Origin: Pseudomonas peradeniyensis
GTDB taxonomy: Bacteria; Pseudomonadota; Gammaproteobacteria; Pseudomonadales; Pseudomonadaceae
NCBI RefSeq assembly: GCF_014268935.2
Contig: NZ_JABWRJ020000001.1
Span: 1,054,001-1,118,000 of the forward strand
DNA length: 64,000 bases
Reading direction: 5' to 3'
Position 1 is the first letter of the stretch. The number at the start of each line of letters is the position of its first letter. Of the stretch, positions 8,044 through 16,633 are shown piece after piece. Position numbers and translations under genes: made by a program. Under the pieces are notes generated by a model. That model was not told the origin of the DNA. It saw only the letters and a program-made list of their open reading frames with translations, and made no database searches.

Positions 8044-9735
8044 ATGAAACACATTGGCCCTATCAGCGGTATCGCCGCCCATGCCGCGCGCTTCGTCGCC
8101 ACCGCCGGCTACGACAACCAGGTAATCCTGTGGAACGCCGCCACCGGCGAGCCGATCCACCGCGTGCACCACGACCACCTGGCCAACCAGTGCGCGTTCA
8201 GCAGTGACGGCAAGTACCTGGTCAGCGCCAGCAGCGACTACACCGCGCGCATCTGGGAAGTGCCGAGCATGCGCCTGAAAGCCGTGCTGCAAGGGCACAA
8301 CGACGACGTCGAAATGGCGGTGTTCTCGCCCGACAGCCAGCGCGTGGCCACCTGCTCGCGTGACCACGTGCTGCGTATCTTCGACCTCGACGGCGTGCAG
8401 CTGCAGGCGTTCCATGGCCACCAGGCCGACGTCATCTCGGTGGTCTGGTCGCCGGACGGCCAGCGCCTGATCTCCAGCAGCGACGACGGTACCGTGCGCC
8501 AGTGGGACACCCGCAGCGGCCAGCAATGCGACGAGGTGGACATCGGCGGCGTGGAAACCGACACCATCGCCATCACCCGCGAAGGCGTGGTGTTCGCCGG
8601 GGACGACGAGGGGCGCATCTCGATCATCGCCCAGGGCCAGGTGCAGACCGTGCCGGCCCATGCGGCCGGGATCAAGCGCATCGTCTGGAACGACGACAAG
8701 CGCCTGCTGGTGAGCCTGAGCTACGACCGTTCGGCGATCCTCTGGACCTTCGACGCCGGGCGTAACCTGGTCAAGCGCCGCAGCACCGCGCTGCCGAGCA
8801 TCGTCTGGCCGCGCAGCTGCGCCTTCGTCGGCGACGAACAACTGGTGTTCGCGACCTTCGGTTCGCGCTATGCCACCTGGAACTACGAGCAGGACCAGTG
8901 GCAGGTGTCGGGCATCGAGCCGGCGGTGAGCATCAACGCCGTGGTGCGCAGCGACGAGCGCCAGTACAGCATCGGCGACGCCGGCATCCTGCACCGTGAC
9001 GACCAGCCGGTGACCAGTGTCGGCAGCCTGTGCAACTTCCTCCTGCCGTTCGGCCCGCTGCTGCTGACCGGCGGCCAGATGGGCCAGGTGTTCGACGGCC
9101 TGTCCGGGCGCATGCTGTACCAGCACCGTTCGCCGCTCAACTGCGGCGCCACCTTCGTCAGGAACGGCGAGGACCTGGCGCTGATCGGCACCTATACCGG
9201 CGAAGGCCTGGTGTTCGGCCATGACGGCCAGGGCGGGCTGCGCCTGGTGGCTTCGATCCCCATGCACGACAACGCGATCAAGGGCGTGGCCGCCGACGAG
9301 CGCCACCTGTTCAGCGTCTGTGCCTCGGCCGATGCCGCGTTGCACAGCATCGAGGATTTCAGCAGCGTGCGGCATATCGAGGGGGCGCATACGCGCATTT
9401 CCAATGGCTGCTGCCCGATCACCGGCGGCTTCGCCAGCATCGGTCGCGACCTCAAGCTGCGCCTGTGGCTGGAGACCGGCGACGAGGTGTTCGATTCGCC
9501 GCACCAGCACTCGATCAAGTGCATCGCCGCCTCCGGCGATGGCCGGGTGATCGCCACCGCGGCCTACAACGGTACCGTGGCACTGTTCGACCTGGCCTCG
9601 CGGCGCTGGCTGCCCATGCAGCGGCCGACCGCCAGCGGCATTTCCTGCCTGACCCACGACGCCGTCAGCGACGCCTTCCTGGCCAGTTCCTATGACGGGC
9701 GCATCTACGGTATCGACGCCCGCCTGGCGTCCTGA
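8044..9735 (+). CDS. WD40 repeat protein (ToxC-like)
   Basis: 563 residues built from WD/YVTN-type repeats, for example VATAGYDNQVILWN, LVSASSDYTARIWE, VATCSRDHVLRIFD and LISSSDDGTVRQWD in the first 170 residues, with weaker repeats to the end. The length suits two seven-bladed propellers. No signal peptide is evident, so it is probably cytoplasmic. A WD-repeat protein of unknown chemistry (ToxC) is a hallmark of toxoflavin clusters, and it is rarely seen next to riboflavin-type genes otherwise. The ribosome site AAGGAT lies 8-13 bases before the ATG. Confidence 0.9.
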   Translation: MKHIGPISGIAAHAARFVATAGYDNQVILWNAATGEPIHRVHHDHLANQCAFSSDGKYLVSASSDYTARIWEVPSMRLKAVLQGHNDDVEMAVFSPDSQRVATCSRDHVLRIFDLDGVQLQAFHGHQADVISVVWSPDGQRLISSSDDGTVRQWDTRSGQQCDEVDIGGVETDTIAITREGVVFAGDDEGRISIIAQGQVQTVPAHAAGIKRIVWNDDKRLLVSLSYDRSAILWTFDAGRNLVKRRSTALPSIVWPRSCAFVGDEQLVFATFGSRYATWNYEQDQWQVSGIEPAVSINAVVRSDERQYSIGDAGILHRDDQPVTSVGSLCNFLLPFGPLLLTGGQMGQVFDGLSGRMLYQHRSPLNCGATFVRNGEDLALIGTYTGEGLVFGHDGQGGLRLVASIPMHDNAIKGVAADERHLFSVCASADAALHSIEDFSSVRHIEGAHTRISNGCCPITGGFASIGRDLKLRLWLETGDEVFDSPHQHSIKCIAASGDGRVIATAAYNGTVALFDLASRRWLPMQRPTASGISCLTHDAVSDAFLASSYDGRIYGIDARLAS

Positions 9736-9747
9736 AGGAGCAGCACG

Positions 9748-10407
9748 ATGAGCAAGCAAGCAAGTGACTTCATGGCCCAGGGCGATTACCGCAAGGCCCT
9801 CGACACTTCGTTCGTGCACCGCTACAGCCATGGCGAGGACGAGTGGTCATGGGATATCGGCATGATCCAGGCGGCCCAGGCTTTCCTTGAAAGGCTCGAC
9901 CCGCGTGCCGACCAGCATGTGCTGGACATCGGCGTGGGCCGTGGCCGTGACGCCTCCACCTTCATCCTCGCCGGGCACCGGGTCACCGGGCTGGATATCG
10001 TCGAGAACTCCAGCTGGCCGTTGCTGCGCAAGCGCTGGGGCGATCGCCTGGACCTGGTGAACAAGGCCATGCAGGACTGGCAGCCGGCGCCGGGCACGCT
10101 GTTCGACGCAGCCCTGGACAATGGCTGCTTCCACCACCAGCACCCTGATGAGTGGGGCGCGTACCTGGGCCATGTGCGCCGCCTGCTGCGCCCTGGCGCG
10201 CTGGTGGGGCTGAACGTGTTCGGGGTCGACGCGGCCCATCCGCAGCCGGGTTGGCGCGAGATGGACAACCAGCGCCAGGGCTACTTCTTCACCGACGACG
10301 GCATCCGCCAGACCCTCGAGGCCCATGGCTTCACCTGGCAGGGACTGGAGGTGATCGAGCGCCAGCATGGCGAGGCTCGCTATCTGCTGGCGCTGGTCCG
10401 CACGTGA
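9748..10407 (+). CDS. class I SAM methyltransferase (ToxA-like)
   Basis: 219 residues. Motif I is VLDIGVGRGRD, followed by VTGLDIVENS and the later motif DNGCFHHQHP. It is a small Rossmann methyltransferase without extra domains, close in size to the ToxA N-methyltransferase of toxoflavin synthesis, so of the three methyltransferases here it is the best candidate for ring N-methylation (inference). AAGGAG stands 8 bases upstream of the start, and its last bases overlap the start of the next gene (GTGA). Confidence 0.85.
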   Translation: MSKQASDFMAQGDYRKALDTSFVHRYSHGEDEWSWDIGMIQAAQAFLERLDPRADQHVLDIGVGRGRDASTFILAGHRVTGLDIVENSSWPLLRKRWGDRLDLVNKAMQDWQPAPGTLFDAALDNGCFHHQHPDEWGAYLGHVRRLLRPGALVGLNVFGVDAAHPQPGWREMDNQRQGYFFTDDGIRQTLEAHGFTWQGLEVIERQHGEARYLLALVRT

Positions 10408-11318
10408 GTGCGATCGATCGCCATTACCTGGACATGGCCCTGGCGCTCGCCAGCCAGGGCCTGTACAGCACCATGCCCAATCCGCGGGTCGGCTGCGTGA
10501 TCGTCAACGCCGGGCAGGTGGTAGGGCGCGGCTGGCACCAGCGCGCCGGCCAGGCCCACGCCGAAGTGCACGCCCTGCGCGAGGCGGGCACGGCGGCGCG
10601 GGGGGCGACCGCCTACGTGACCCTGGAGCCCTGCGGCCACCATGGGCGCACGCCGCCGTGCGCCGATGCCCTGGTGGCGGCGGGGGTGCGTCGGGTGGTC
10701 ACGGCCAGCGGCGACGTCTCGCAGAGCATCGGCGCGGATCGCCTGCGCCAGGCCGGTATCGCGGTCGAGGCCTTGCCTTGCCCACGGGCGCGGGCACTCA
10801 ATCGCGGGTTCTTCTCGCGCATCGAGCGCCAGCGCCCGTGGGTGCGGGTGTTGCGTCCGGCGGCGCTGGAGATCGGCGCGCTGGGCGAGGGTGTGATGCT
10901 CAGCCATTGCGACGAGCAGACGCCCCTGGCGCACTGGCGGGGCAGGGCCTCGGCGTTGCTGACCACTTGTGACTGGGTGAAGGCCTGCGACATCTCGCTG
11001 GTGGCGCAGGTCGCCGGGCAGCGAGCCGATCCGGTGGTGCCCTTGCGAGTACTGCTCGACCAGGGGCTGGACTGTCCGGCTTCGGCCAAGGTGCTCGATG
11101 GGCGGGCGCCAACGCTGGTGTTGCATGGCGCGCAGGCGAGGCGGGACGGTCGGTATGCCCGTGCGCGTTGCCAGGTGCTGGAGGATCCCGGTGTCCTGCA
11201 GGTGTTACAGGCGCTGCATGAGCTCGACTGCAACGAAGTCCAGGTCGAGGCAGATCCGGCGTGGTGCGAGACCCTGGCGCGCCAGGGGCTGGTGGATGAG
11301 TGGTTGGTGCAGGTTTGA
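10404..11318 (+). CDS. ribD: RibD-like deaminase with degenerate reductase half (ToxE-like)
   Basis: 304 residues from a GTG that overlaps the previous stop codon. The N-terminal deaminase is intact: HAEVHAL (His52, Glu54) and PCGHHGRTPPC (Cys77, Cys86) bind zinc. The C-terminal half begins WVRVLRPAAL and aligns to the RibD reductase region, but I do not find its usual substrate and NADPH motifs (such as KxAxSLDG and SxWITG), and the protein is about 60 residues shorter than typical RibD. It therefore probably deaminates the RibA product, with the reductase half repurposed or inactive. This corresponds to ToxE. It is the last gene of the operon. Confidence 0.88.
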   Translation: MSAIDRHYLDMALALASQGLYSTMPNPRVGCVIVNAGQVVGRGWHQRAGQAHAEVHALREAGTAARGATAYVTLEPCGHHGRTPPCADALVAAGVRRVVTASGDVSQSIGADRLRQAGIAVEALPCPRARALNRGFFSRIERQRPWVRVLRPAALEIGALGEGVMLSHCDEQTPLAHWRGRASALLTTCDWVKACDISLVAQVAGQRADPVVPLRVLLDQGLDCPASAKVLDGRAPTLVLHGAQARRDGRYARARCQVLEDPGVLQVLQALHELDCNEVQVEADPAWCETLARQGLVDEWLVQV

Positions 11319-11367
11319 GGCTATCGGTGGTCTTTCAAGGTGTTCGGCTTTAGTGTTGCAGCGCTCT

Positions 11368-11623
11368 TGAGATCGAGCGCCGCCAGCGCGGCGCATCGCG
11401 GATGAATCCGCTCCTACATTTGTTGCAACGTACCGAACCTGTCAGGCCATGGTTGCCAGCCTTGGCGCAAGGCTTGAGACAGGTGGGGTGGCGACAATGC
11501 CCACCGAGAAATCGCGTCGAGCGCACAAGGCTAACAACCATGGCCTATCAGGCATGGTCACGTTGCAACAAATGTAGGAGCGGATTCATCCGCGATGCGC
11601 CGCGCGGGCGGCGCTCGATCTCA
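11368..11623. repeat. 256-base nested palindrome (REP-type arms, REPIN-like)
   Basis: Outer arms 11368-11431 and 11560-11623 are 64-base inverted copies with only about two mismatches; each contains GGATGAATCCGCTCCTAC, a Pseudomonas REP core. The 128-base centre is itself an imperfect palindrome: GGCCATGGTTG (about 11443) faces CAACCATGGCC (about 11536), and CCTTGGCGC faces GCGCACAAGG. The element fills most of the 341-base gap 11319-11659, and I see no gene in it. It lies between convergent transcription units, so it probably also acts as a terminator. Confidence 0.9.
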
Positions 11624-11659
11624 TAGGCGCTGCAAGGTGCGCGACGGGCGCTTCCTGTA

Positions 11660-12388
11660 TCAGCGGCTGCAGATCAGTCCGACCTGCAGGCTGTTCTGCT
11701 CGAACAGATCCCAATATCCCGGCGGATGCGCCTTCTTGCGGATCCCGCTGATCAGCGGGGCGATCCAGCGCACGTTGTGCAGGCCGACATCGTGGGCGGC
11801 CTGTTCGTAGACCGACTTTTGCCAGCGGTAATAGGTGAAGTCCGCAGGCGGCGTGCTCATGAACTGCCCCCGGCAGCGCAGGCCGCCTTCCACCGGCTGT
11901 TCGTCCAGCACACGAATGCCGTACTCGGTGAAATTGCCCCGTGCCAGGTCGAAGGCGGGGTTCGCCGTGTAGGCGATCAGCTGTCCGTTCGGCTTGAGGT
12001 TAAGGGCGACGCTTTCAAACATGCGGCGCAGCTCCTCGACGCTGCCGGCGTAGTTGAACAGCCAGGCGGCGGTGACCTTGTCGAACTGGCCGATGCGGCC
12101 CATCTGCGCCACGTCGCGCACTTCGTAGGCGATGCCGTCGTTGGCCTGGCGCGCCTGGTAGATCATGCTCGGCGAGATGTCCACGCCGTGCACCCGCGCC
12201 GCGCCCCAGTCCTTCAGGCGGCGGCTGAAGAAACCGTGGCCGCAGGCCAGGTCGAGGATCTCTTCGCCGGTCACCTCGCCGGCCATGTAGCGAAACGTGT
12301 CGACCTCGACTCCGCGCTGGCTGGCGTGGCTGGTGAAGTCTTCGAACTGCTCGCTGATCCGCTCGTAGACTTCCTTGGATTCCTTCAT
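11660..12388 (-). CDS. class I SAM methyltransferase, third in cluster
   Basis: 242 residues. Motif I is ILDLACGHGFFSRRL, then VHGVDISPSMI and a loop around VTAAWLFNYA. The C-terminal part FMSTPPADFTYYRW resembles small-molecule methyltransferases. AAGGAGCG precedes the ATG, and the start overlaps the stop of the upstream MFS gene by four bases (ATGA), so the two are co-translated. Together with the methyltransferases at 4386 and 9748, this gives three possible methylations of the cluster product. It could instead serve resistance by methylating a shunt product; the substrate cannot be told from sequence. Confidence 0.85.
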   Translation of the reverse strand: MKESKEVYERISEQFEDFTSHASQRGVEVDTFRYMAGEVTGEEILDLACGHGFFSRRLKDWGAARVHGVDISPSMIYQARQANDGIAYEVRDVAQMGRIGQFDKVTAAWLFNYAGSVEELRRMFESVALNLKPNGQLIAYTANPAFDLARGNFTEYGIRVLDEQPVEGGLRCRGQFMSTPPADFTYYRWQKSVYEQAAHDVGLHNVRWIAPLISGIRKKAHPPGYWDLFEQNSLQVGLICSR

Positions 12389-13812
12389 GGGCGCTCCTTG
12401 TTTTCAGAGGTGAGGCGCAGCGCCAACGGCAGCGCCAGCAGTGGCGCGCAGGCGAACACGGCGAACAGCCAAAGCGCCGCCTGGCGCGCGCCTTGCTCGC
12501 CGCCGGGCTCGACCAGCCCGGCGCCGTTGGCGACCAGGCCGGCCAGGGCAGCGGCCAGGGCGGTGGCGTAGAGTTGCACGGTGGTGATCGAGGCCGAGGC
12601 GAGGTTCTCCTCGCCGGGGCGCGCGGCCTGCAGCACTCGGGTGAGCAGGTGCGGCCAGCCCAGGCCGATGCCCAGGCCCACGCCGGCCAGGGCCAGGGCG
12701 AACAGGGTCAGGCCCGGCGCGCTGGCGATCCAGGCCGGGGCCGGGGTCAGCAGGGCCAGGGCCAGCAGCGCCACGGCCACCACCAGCGGTCCGCCGCGGA
12801 TCTGCCAGGCGCCGCCATCGCGGTCACGCCCGGCGCTGGCCAGGGCGCCGACCGTCCAGCCCGCGGCCATCACCGCCGTCAGGTAGCCGGCGGCCAGCGG
12901 GCCGAAGCCATGGATGCGTTGCAGGAAGTAGGGCACATAGATTTCAGTGGTGATGGCCGCCACCAGCAGGCACATCATGGCGAACAGCGCACCCATCGGT
13001 TGCTTGAGGCTGTAGGCGCCCGTGGGCAGCAGGTGGTGGCGCGCCCGCGGATCGAGGCGGGCGATCAGCGCGGCGATGGCCAGGCCCGCGACGATGCCGG
13101 CCAGGTTGACCCACAGGGTCTCGGCCAGGCTGGCTGCGCAGATCGCCAGTACCGAGGCCACCAGGCAGGCGATCAGCCCATAGGCCGGGCGCGCGCCATT
13201 GTCGTCCAGGGCCTGGCGCGTCGGCAGGCGCAGGCAGACGATCAGCGCCAGGGCGCCAGCCACCGGCAGCAGTGACCAGAACGCCCAGCGCCAGTGCCCG
13301 CCTTCGGCGAACACCCCGCCCACGGCCGGGCCGCACAGCGTGGCCACGCCCCACATCGCCGAGACCAGGGCCATGGCGCGGGGCCACAGGCGGCTGTCGA
13401 ACACCAGGTGGATCAGTGCATAGCTCAGGGCGAACAGGATGCCGCCACCCAGGCCCTGCACGCTGCGCCCGAGCAGCAGCATCGGCATGCTCCCGGCCTG
13501 GGCACAGAGCATCGAGCCAAGGGCGAACACCAGCAGCGCCAGCAGGTAGGCGATCCGCGGTCCGCCACGGGCCAGCAGGCGGGTGGAGAGGGTGGAGCCG
13601 ATGATCGAGGCGACCACGAACAGGGTGGTGTTCCAGGCGTAGAAGGCCAATCCGCCGATCTCGTCGATCACGGTCGGCAGCAGGGTGGTGACGATATAGA
13701 CATTGATGGCGTGCAGGGCGACGCCGCCGGCCAGGGCGATCGAGCGCAGCGCGTTGCCGCCGCTGAGCAGTTCGCTCCAGCGCGCCGGCGGCTGTTCGGG
13801 AATGGCGGTCAT
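12385..13812 (-). CDS. MFS drug-efflux-type transporter
   Basis: 475 residues with 12-14 hydrophobic segments. It carries LLPTVIDEIGG after TM1 and GRSVQGLGGGILFALSY, motifs of multidrug MFS exporters of the DHA2 type. The strong site AAGGAGCG precedes ATG 13812. It heads a two-gene unit with the methyltransferase and converges with the biosynthetic operon, so it is the likely exporter of the cluster product and a self-resistance determinant. Its substrate is inferred from context only. Confidence 0.87.
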   Translation of the reverse strand: MTAIPEQPPARWSELLSGGNALRSIALAGGVALHAINVYIVTTLLPTVIDEIGGLAFYAWNTTLFVVASIIGSTLSTRLLARGGPRIAYLLALLVFALGSMLCAQAGSMPMLLLGRSVQGLGGGILFALSYALIHLVFDSRLWPRAMALVSAMWGVATLCGPAVGGVFAEGGHWRWAFWSLLPVAGALALIVCLRLPTRQALDDNGARPAYGLIACLVASVLAICAASLAETLWVNLAGIVAGLAIAALIARLDPRARHHLLPTGAYSLKQPMGALFAMMCLLVAAITTEIYVPYFLQRIHGFGPLAAGYLTAVMAAGWTVGALASAGRDRDGGAWQIRGGPLVVAVALLALALLTPAPAWIASAPGLTLFALALAGVGLGIGLGWPHLLTRVLQAARPGEENLASASITTVQLYATALAAALAGLVANGAGLVEPGGEQGARQAALWLFAVFACAPLLALPLALRLTSENKERP

Positions 13813-13946
13813 GTACGCTCCTTGCGTGGTCCTGCGCTGGGAGTCTAGGAGCCGGAAAAGTATTATTCAAGGAGTTGCTTGCGTAATTTGGCCGCAGTGG
13901 ATTTGTTAGGATCATGCTCTTTTGTCTTGTTCCAGGAGCGTCACCC

Positions 13947-14267
13947 ATGATCATCAGCACCACCAGCCAGCTCGACGGCCGCCCGATTGCCGAGTACCTC
14001 GGCGTGGTCAGCGCCGAATCGGTGCAGGGGATCAACTTCGTGCGCGATTTCTTCGCACGCTTTCGCGACTTCTTCGGCGGCCGCTCACAAACCCTGGAGG
14101 GCGCGCTGAAGCTGGCCCGCGAGCAGGCCACCGAGGAACTCATGGCGCGGGCACGGCAGTTGCAAGCCGATGCGCTGGTAGGCGTGGACTTCGAGATCAG
14201 CATGCCGTCGGTACAGGGTGGCATGGTCGTGGTGTTCGCCACCGGCACGGCGGTGCGTCTGAAGTAA
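13947..14267 (+). CDS. YbjQ/UPF0145 family protein
   Basis: 106 residues. The family pattern is clear: an N-terminal TTSQLDGRPIAEYLGVVSAE, a central amphipathic helix with REQATEELMARARQLQADAL, and a C-terminal VGVDFEIS with a final VVVFATGTAV. Members form pentamers of unknown function and were once annotated as heavy-metal binding; I see no cysteine or histidine cluster to support that. CAGGAGCG precedes ATG 13947. It is divergent from the MFS gene and seems unrelated to the biosynthetic cluster. Confidence 0.88.
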   Translation: MIISTTSQLDGRPIAEYLGVVSAESVQGINFVRDFFARFRDFFGGRSQTLEGALKLAREQATEELMARARQLQADALVGVDFEISMPSVQGGMVVVFATGTAVRLK

Positions 14268-14406
14268 GGCCAGTTGCCACTGGTCGGGCGAGGAAATTTT
14301 GTCCGACTGGTCTGCAAATGACCGGCTAGTCTCAGTTCAACGGACCGCGCTTCACTAGGCAGGCTCATTGCCTGCCGGCACGGTCGCCATTGGAGGGAGA
14401 CAGGGC

Positions 14407-14595
14407 ATGAGCGAATCCTATTTCGAAGACCTGAACGATGCGTTTCCGATCAACAGCCAGGTGCGCTGCGGCCAGGCGGCCGTGCGCCTGGGCTTTGCCA
14501 ACATGACCCTGGACGAGTCGGAGCAACTGCAACCGGCACACTTGCAGCGGGCCAAGAAGGGGCGTTTCACGCCGCGTGTCCCGTCGAAGAAGTGA
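14407..14595 (+). CDS. small hypothetical protein
   Basis: 62 residues, MSESYFEDLNDAFPIN to RFTPRVPSKK, acidic at the N-terminus and basic at the C-terminus, with one cysteine. GGAGGGAGA lies just upstream of the ATG, a good ribosome site, and codon use matches the neighbours, so it is likely a real gene. I do not recognise a family. It stands alone between the UPF0145 gene and a strong hairpin. Confidence 0.65.
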   Translation: MSESYFEDLNDAFPINSQVRCGQAAVRLGFANMTLDESEQLQPAHLQRAKKGRFTPRVPSKK

Positions 14596-14617
14596 ATCCG
14601 CGCTGAATCCCCATCGC

Positions 14618-14642
14618 GGCGCCCACAGGTCCTGTGGGCGCC
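14618..14642. terminator. hairpin between convergent genes
   Basis: An 11-bp perfect stem GGCGCCCACAG/CTGTGGGCGCC (14618-14628 and 14632-14642) with a 3-base loop sits between the small gene and the ABC ATPase stop. There is no T-run, so it may end transcription weakly in both directions. Confidence 0.65.
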
Positions 14643-14649
14643 GTCGCGT

Positions 14650-15798
14650 TCAATGGGCCCCGGCGCCCTTGCTCAGGTCGCTCTTGGCCCACTCGGTATA
14701 GATGCAGGCATCCGCCACCGCCCAGCGCACCCTGACCGGCTGGCCCGGCTGCATGGGCATGCCCGCGGCTGACAGCGCCTTGACTGTCAGTGGCGTGCCG
14801 CCCTGGGTGGCGACATGGCAGGTCTGGCTCTCGCCGAGGAACAGCAGCTCGGTCACCGTGGCGCCGACTTCGTTCCAGCCTGCCGGCAGGGGTTCGCGCG
14901 TCGCCTGCTCCACGGTCAATGCCAGGGCCTTTTCCGGGCGCACCATGATCAGCGCCTCCTGCCCGGCGGCCAGCCCCGGTGTCGGGCGCACCGCTACTGC
15001 CTGCCCCTCGAAACGTCCCGCATCGTTGCCGTCGGCCGTGAAACGCAGGAAGTTGGAGTTGCCCAGGAACGAGGCGACGAATGCGTTCGGCGGGTTCTGG
15101 TAGAGGTCGTAGCCGCTGCCCAGGCCGACAATGCGACCATGGCTGAAGATGGCGATACGCTGCGACAGGCGCATCGCCTCCTCCTGGTCGTGGGTCACGT
15201 AGACGATGGTGATGCCCAGGCGTCGATGCAACTGGCGCAGCTCGTCCTGCAGGTCTTCACGCAGTTTCTTGTCCAGCGCGCCGAGCGGCTCGTCCATCAA
15301 CAGGATGCGCGGTTCGTAGACCAGCGCCCGGGCGATCGCCACGCGTTGCTGCTGGCCGCCGGAAAGTTGGGCCGGGCGCCGGTGGGCGAAGGCCTCGAGC
15401 CGCACCAGCTTGAGCATGGCATCCACCCGCCGTGCGGTTTCGGCCGCGCCCTGCTTGCGGATCGCCAGGGGGAAGGCGATGTTGTCGCGCACGCTCAGGT
15501 GCGGGAACAGCGAGTAGCGCTGGAACACCATGCCGATGTCGCGCTTGTGCGGTGGCACGTTCACCAGCGACTGGCCGTCGACCAGGATCTCGCCGCTGCT
15601 CGGCGTCTCGAACCCGGCCAGCATCGACAGGGTGGTGGACTTGCCCGAGCCGCTGGAGCCGAGGAAGGTGAGGAACTCGCCGTCCTGGATCTCGAGGTCG
15701 ATGTTGTCCACCGCGGCGAAGTCGCCGTAGTGCTTGTTCAGGTTGCGCAGGCTGACCAGGGGCCTGGCGCGCGTGTCGTCTTTCATCACTGCACTCAT
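14650..15798 (-). CDS. ABC transporter ATP-binding protein, polyamine-importer type
   Basis: 382 residues. Walker A GSSGSGKSTT, signature LSGGQQQRVAIARAL, Walker B LMDEPLGALD and switch histidine VTHDQEEA are all present in the first 230 residues; a TOBE-type regulatory domain follows (MVRPEKAL). This is the PotA/FbpC size and layout. The ATG at 15798 is preceded by GGAGACGA; a second ATG at 15786 is less well placed. It is the last gene of a four-gene importer operon (binding protein, two permeases, ATPase). The ligand is unknown: the family carries spermidine/putrescine, iron and other solutes. Confidence 0.92.
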   Translation of the reverse strand: MSAVMKDDTRARPLVSLRNLNKHYGDFAAVDNIDLEIQDGEFLTFLGSSGSGKSTTLSMLAGFETPSSGEILVDGQSLVNVPPHKRDIGMVFQRYSLFPHLSVRDNIAFPLAIRKQGAAETARRVDAMLKLVRLEAFAHRRPAQLSGGQQQRVAIARALVYEPRILLMDEPLGALDKKLREDLQDELRQLHRRLGITIVYVTHDQEEAMRLSQRIAIFSHGRIVGLGSGYDLYQNPPNAFVASFLGNSNFLRFTADGNDAGRFEGQAVAVRPTPGLAAGQEALIMVRPEKALALTVEQATREPLPAGWNEVGATVTELLFLGESQTCHVATQGGTPLTVKALSAAGMPMQPGQPVRVRWAVADACIYTEWAKSDLSKGAGAH

Positions 15799-15817
15799 CG
15801 TTGTCGTCTCCGGGCGC

Positions 15818-16627
15818 TCAGGCGTTGGTTGCGTTGCGCCGACGCAGGGCGGCGGCAATGATCATGATCAACAGCGACAGGCCGATCAGCAGCGTCGAGG
15901 CGACGGCGATGACCGGGGTCAGGTCCTGGCGCAGGGTGGTCCACATCTTCACCGGCAGGGTCTGCAGTTCGGGGCTGGCCATCATCACGCTGAGCACCAC
16001 CTCGTCCCACGACACCAGGAAGGCGAACAGGCCGCCGGCGATCATTCCCGGGCGGATTGCCGGAAAGGTCACCTTGACGATCGCCTGCAGGCGCGAGGCG
16101 CCGCAGATCACCGCGGCGTCCTCGATCGACTGGTCGAACAGCTTCAGCGAGTTGATGATCGAGATGATGGTGAAGGGCAGGGCGACGATCACGTGGCTGA
16201 CCACGAAGGCCAGCAAGGTGCCGGTGTAGCCGAGCTTGAGGAACAGCGCGTACACCGCCACGGCGATGATCACCAGCGGCACGATCATCGGCAGGGTGAA
16301 CAGCCCGTAGAGCAGATCCCGTCCCGGGAAGCGTCCGCGCACCAGGGCGAAGGCGCTGGGCAGGCCCAGGGCCACGGCGGTGAAGGTGGTCAGCACGGCG
16401 ACCTTGAGGCTGGCCAGGGCCGCGTCCATCCACTCGGGGTTGGAAAAGAACTGGCCGTACCATTTGAGCGTCCAGCCCGGTGGCGGGAATACCAGCCACT
16501 GCGAAGAGCCGAACGACAGCAGCACGATGAACAGGATCGGCAGCAGCAGGAACGCCGCGATCGCCCCGGTGGTGAGGTACAGGCCCAGGCGCAGCGGGCG
16601 GCCCATGGCGTTGGGGGTCAGAAGCAT
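15818..16627 (-). CDS. ABC transporter permease, PotC-like
   Basis: 269 residues with six hydrophobic segments. The permease EAA loop region reads EDAAVICGASRLQAIVKVTFPAIRPG near residue 165, which docks with the ATPase. It is the second of two permeases, 7 bases downstream of the first and 20 bases before the ATPase start, so the set is one transcript. Confidence 0.92.
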   Translation of the reverse strand: MLLTPNAMGRPLRLGLYLTTGAIAAFLLLPILFIVLLSFGSSQWLVFPPPGWTLKWYGQFFSNPEWMDAALASLKVAVLTTFTAVALGLPSAFALVRGRFPGRDLLYGLFTLPMIVPLVIIAVAVYALFLKLGYTGTLLAFVVSHVIVALPFTIISIINSLKLFDQSIEDAAVICGASRLQAIVKVTFPAIRPGMIAGGLFAFLVSWDEVVLSVMMASPELQTLPVKMWTTLRQDLTPVIAVASTLLIGLSLLIMIIAAALRRRNATNA

Positions 16628-16633
16628 GGCGGC

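Noticed and set aside
7972-9831. 619-codon open frame on the minus strand opposite the WD40 gene
   Set aside because: High-GC codon bias produces long antisense frames; this one has no ribosome site or domain, whereas the plus strand has clear WD40 repeats.
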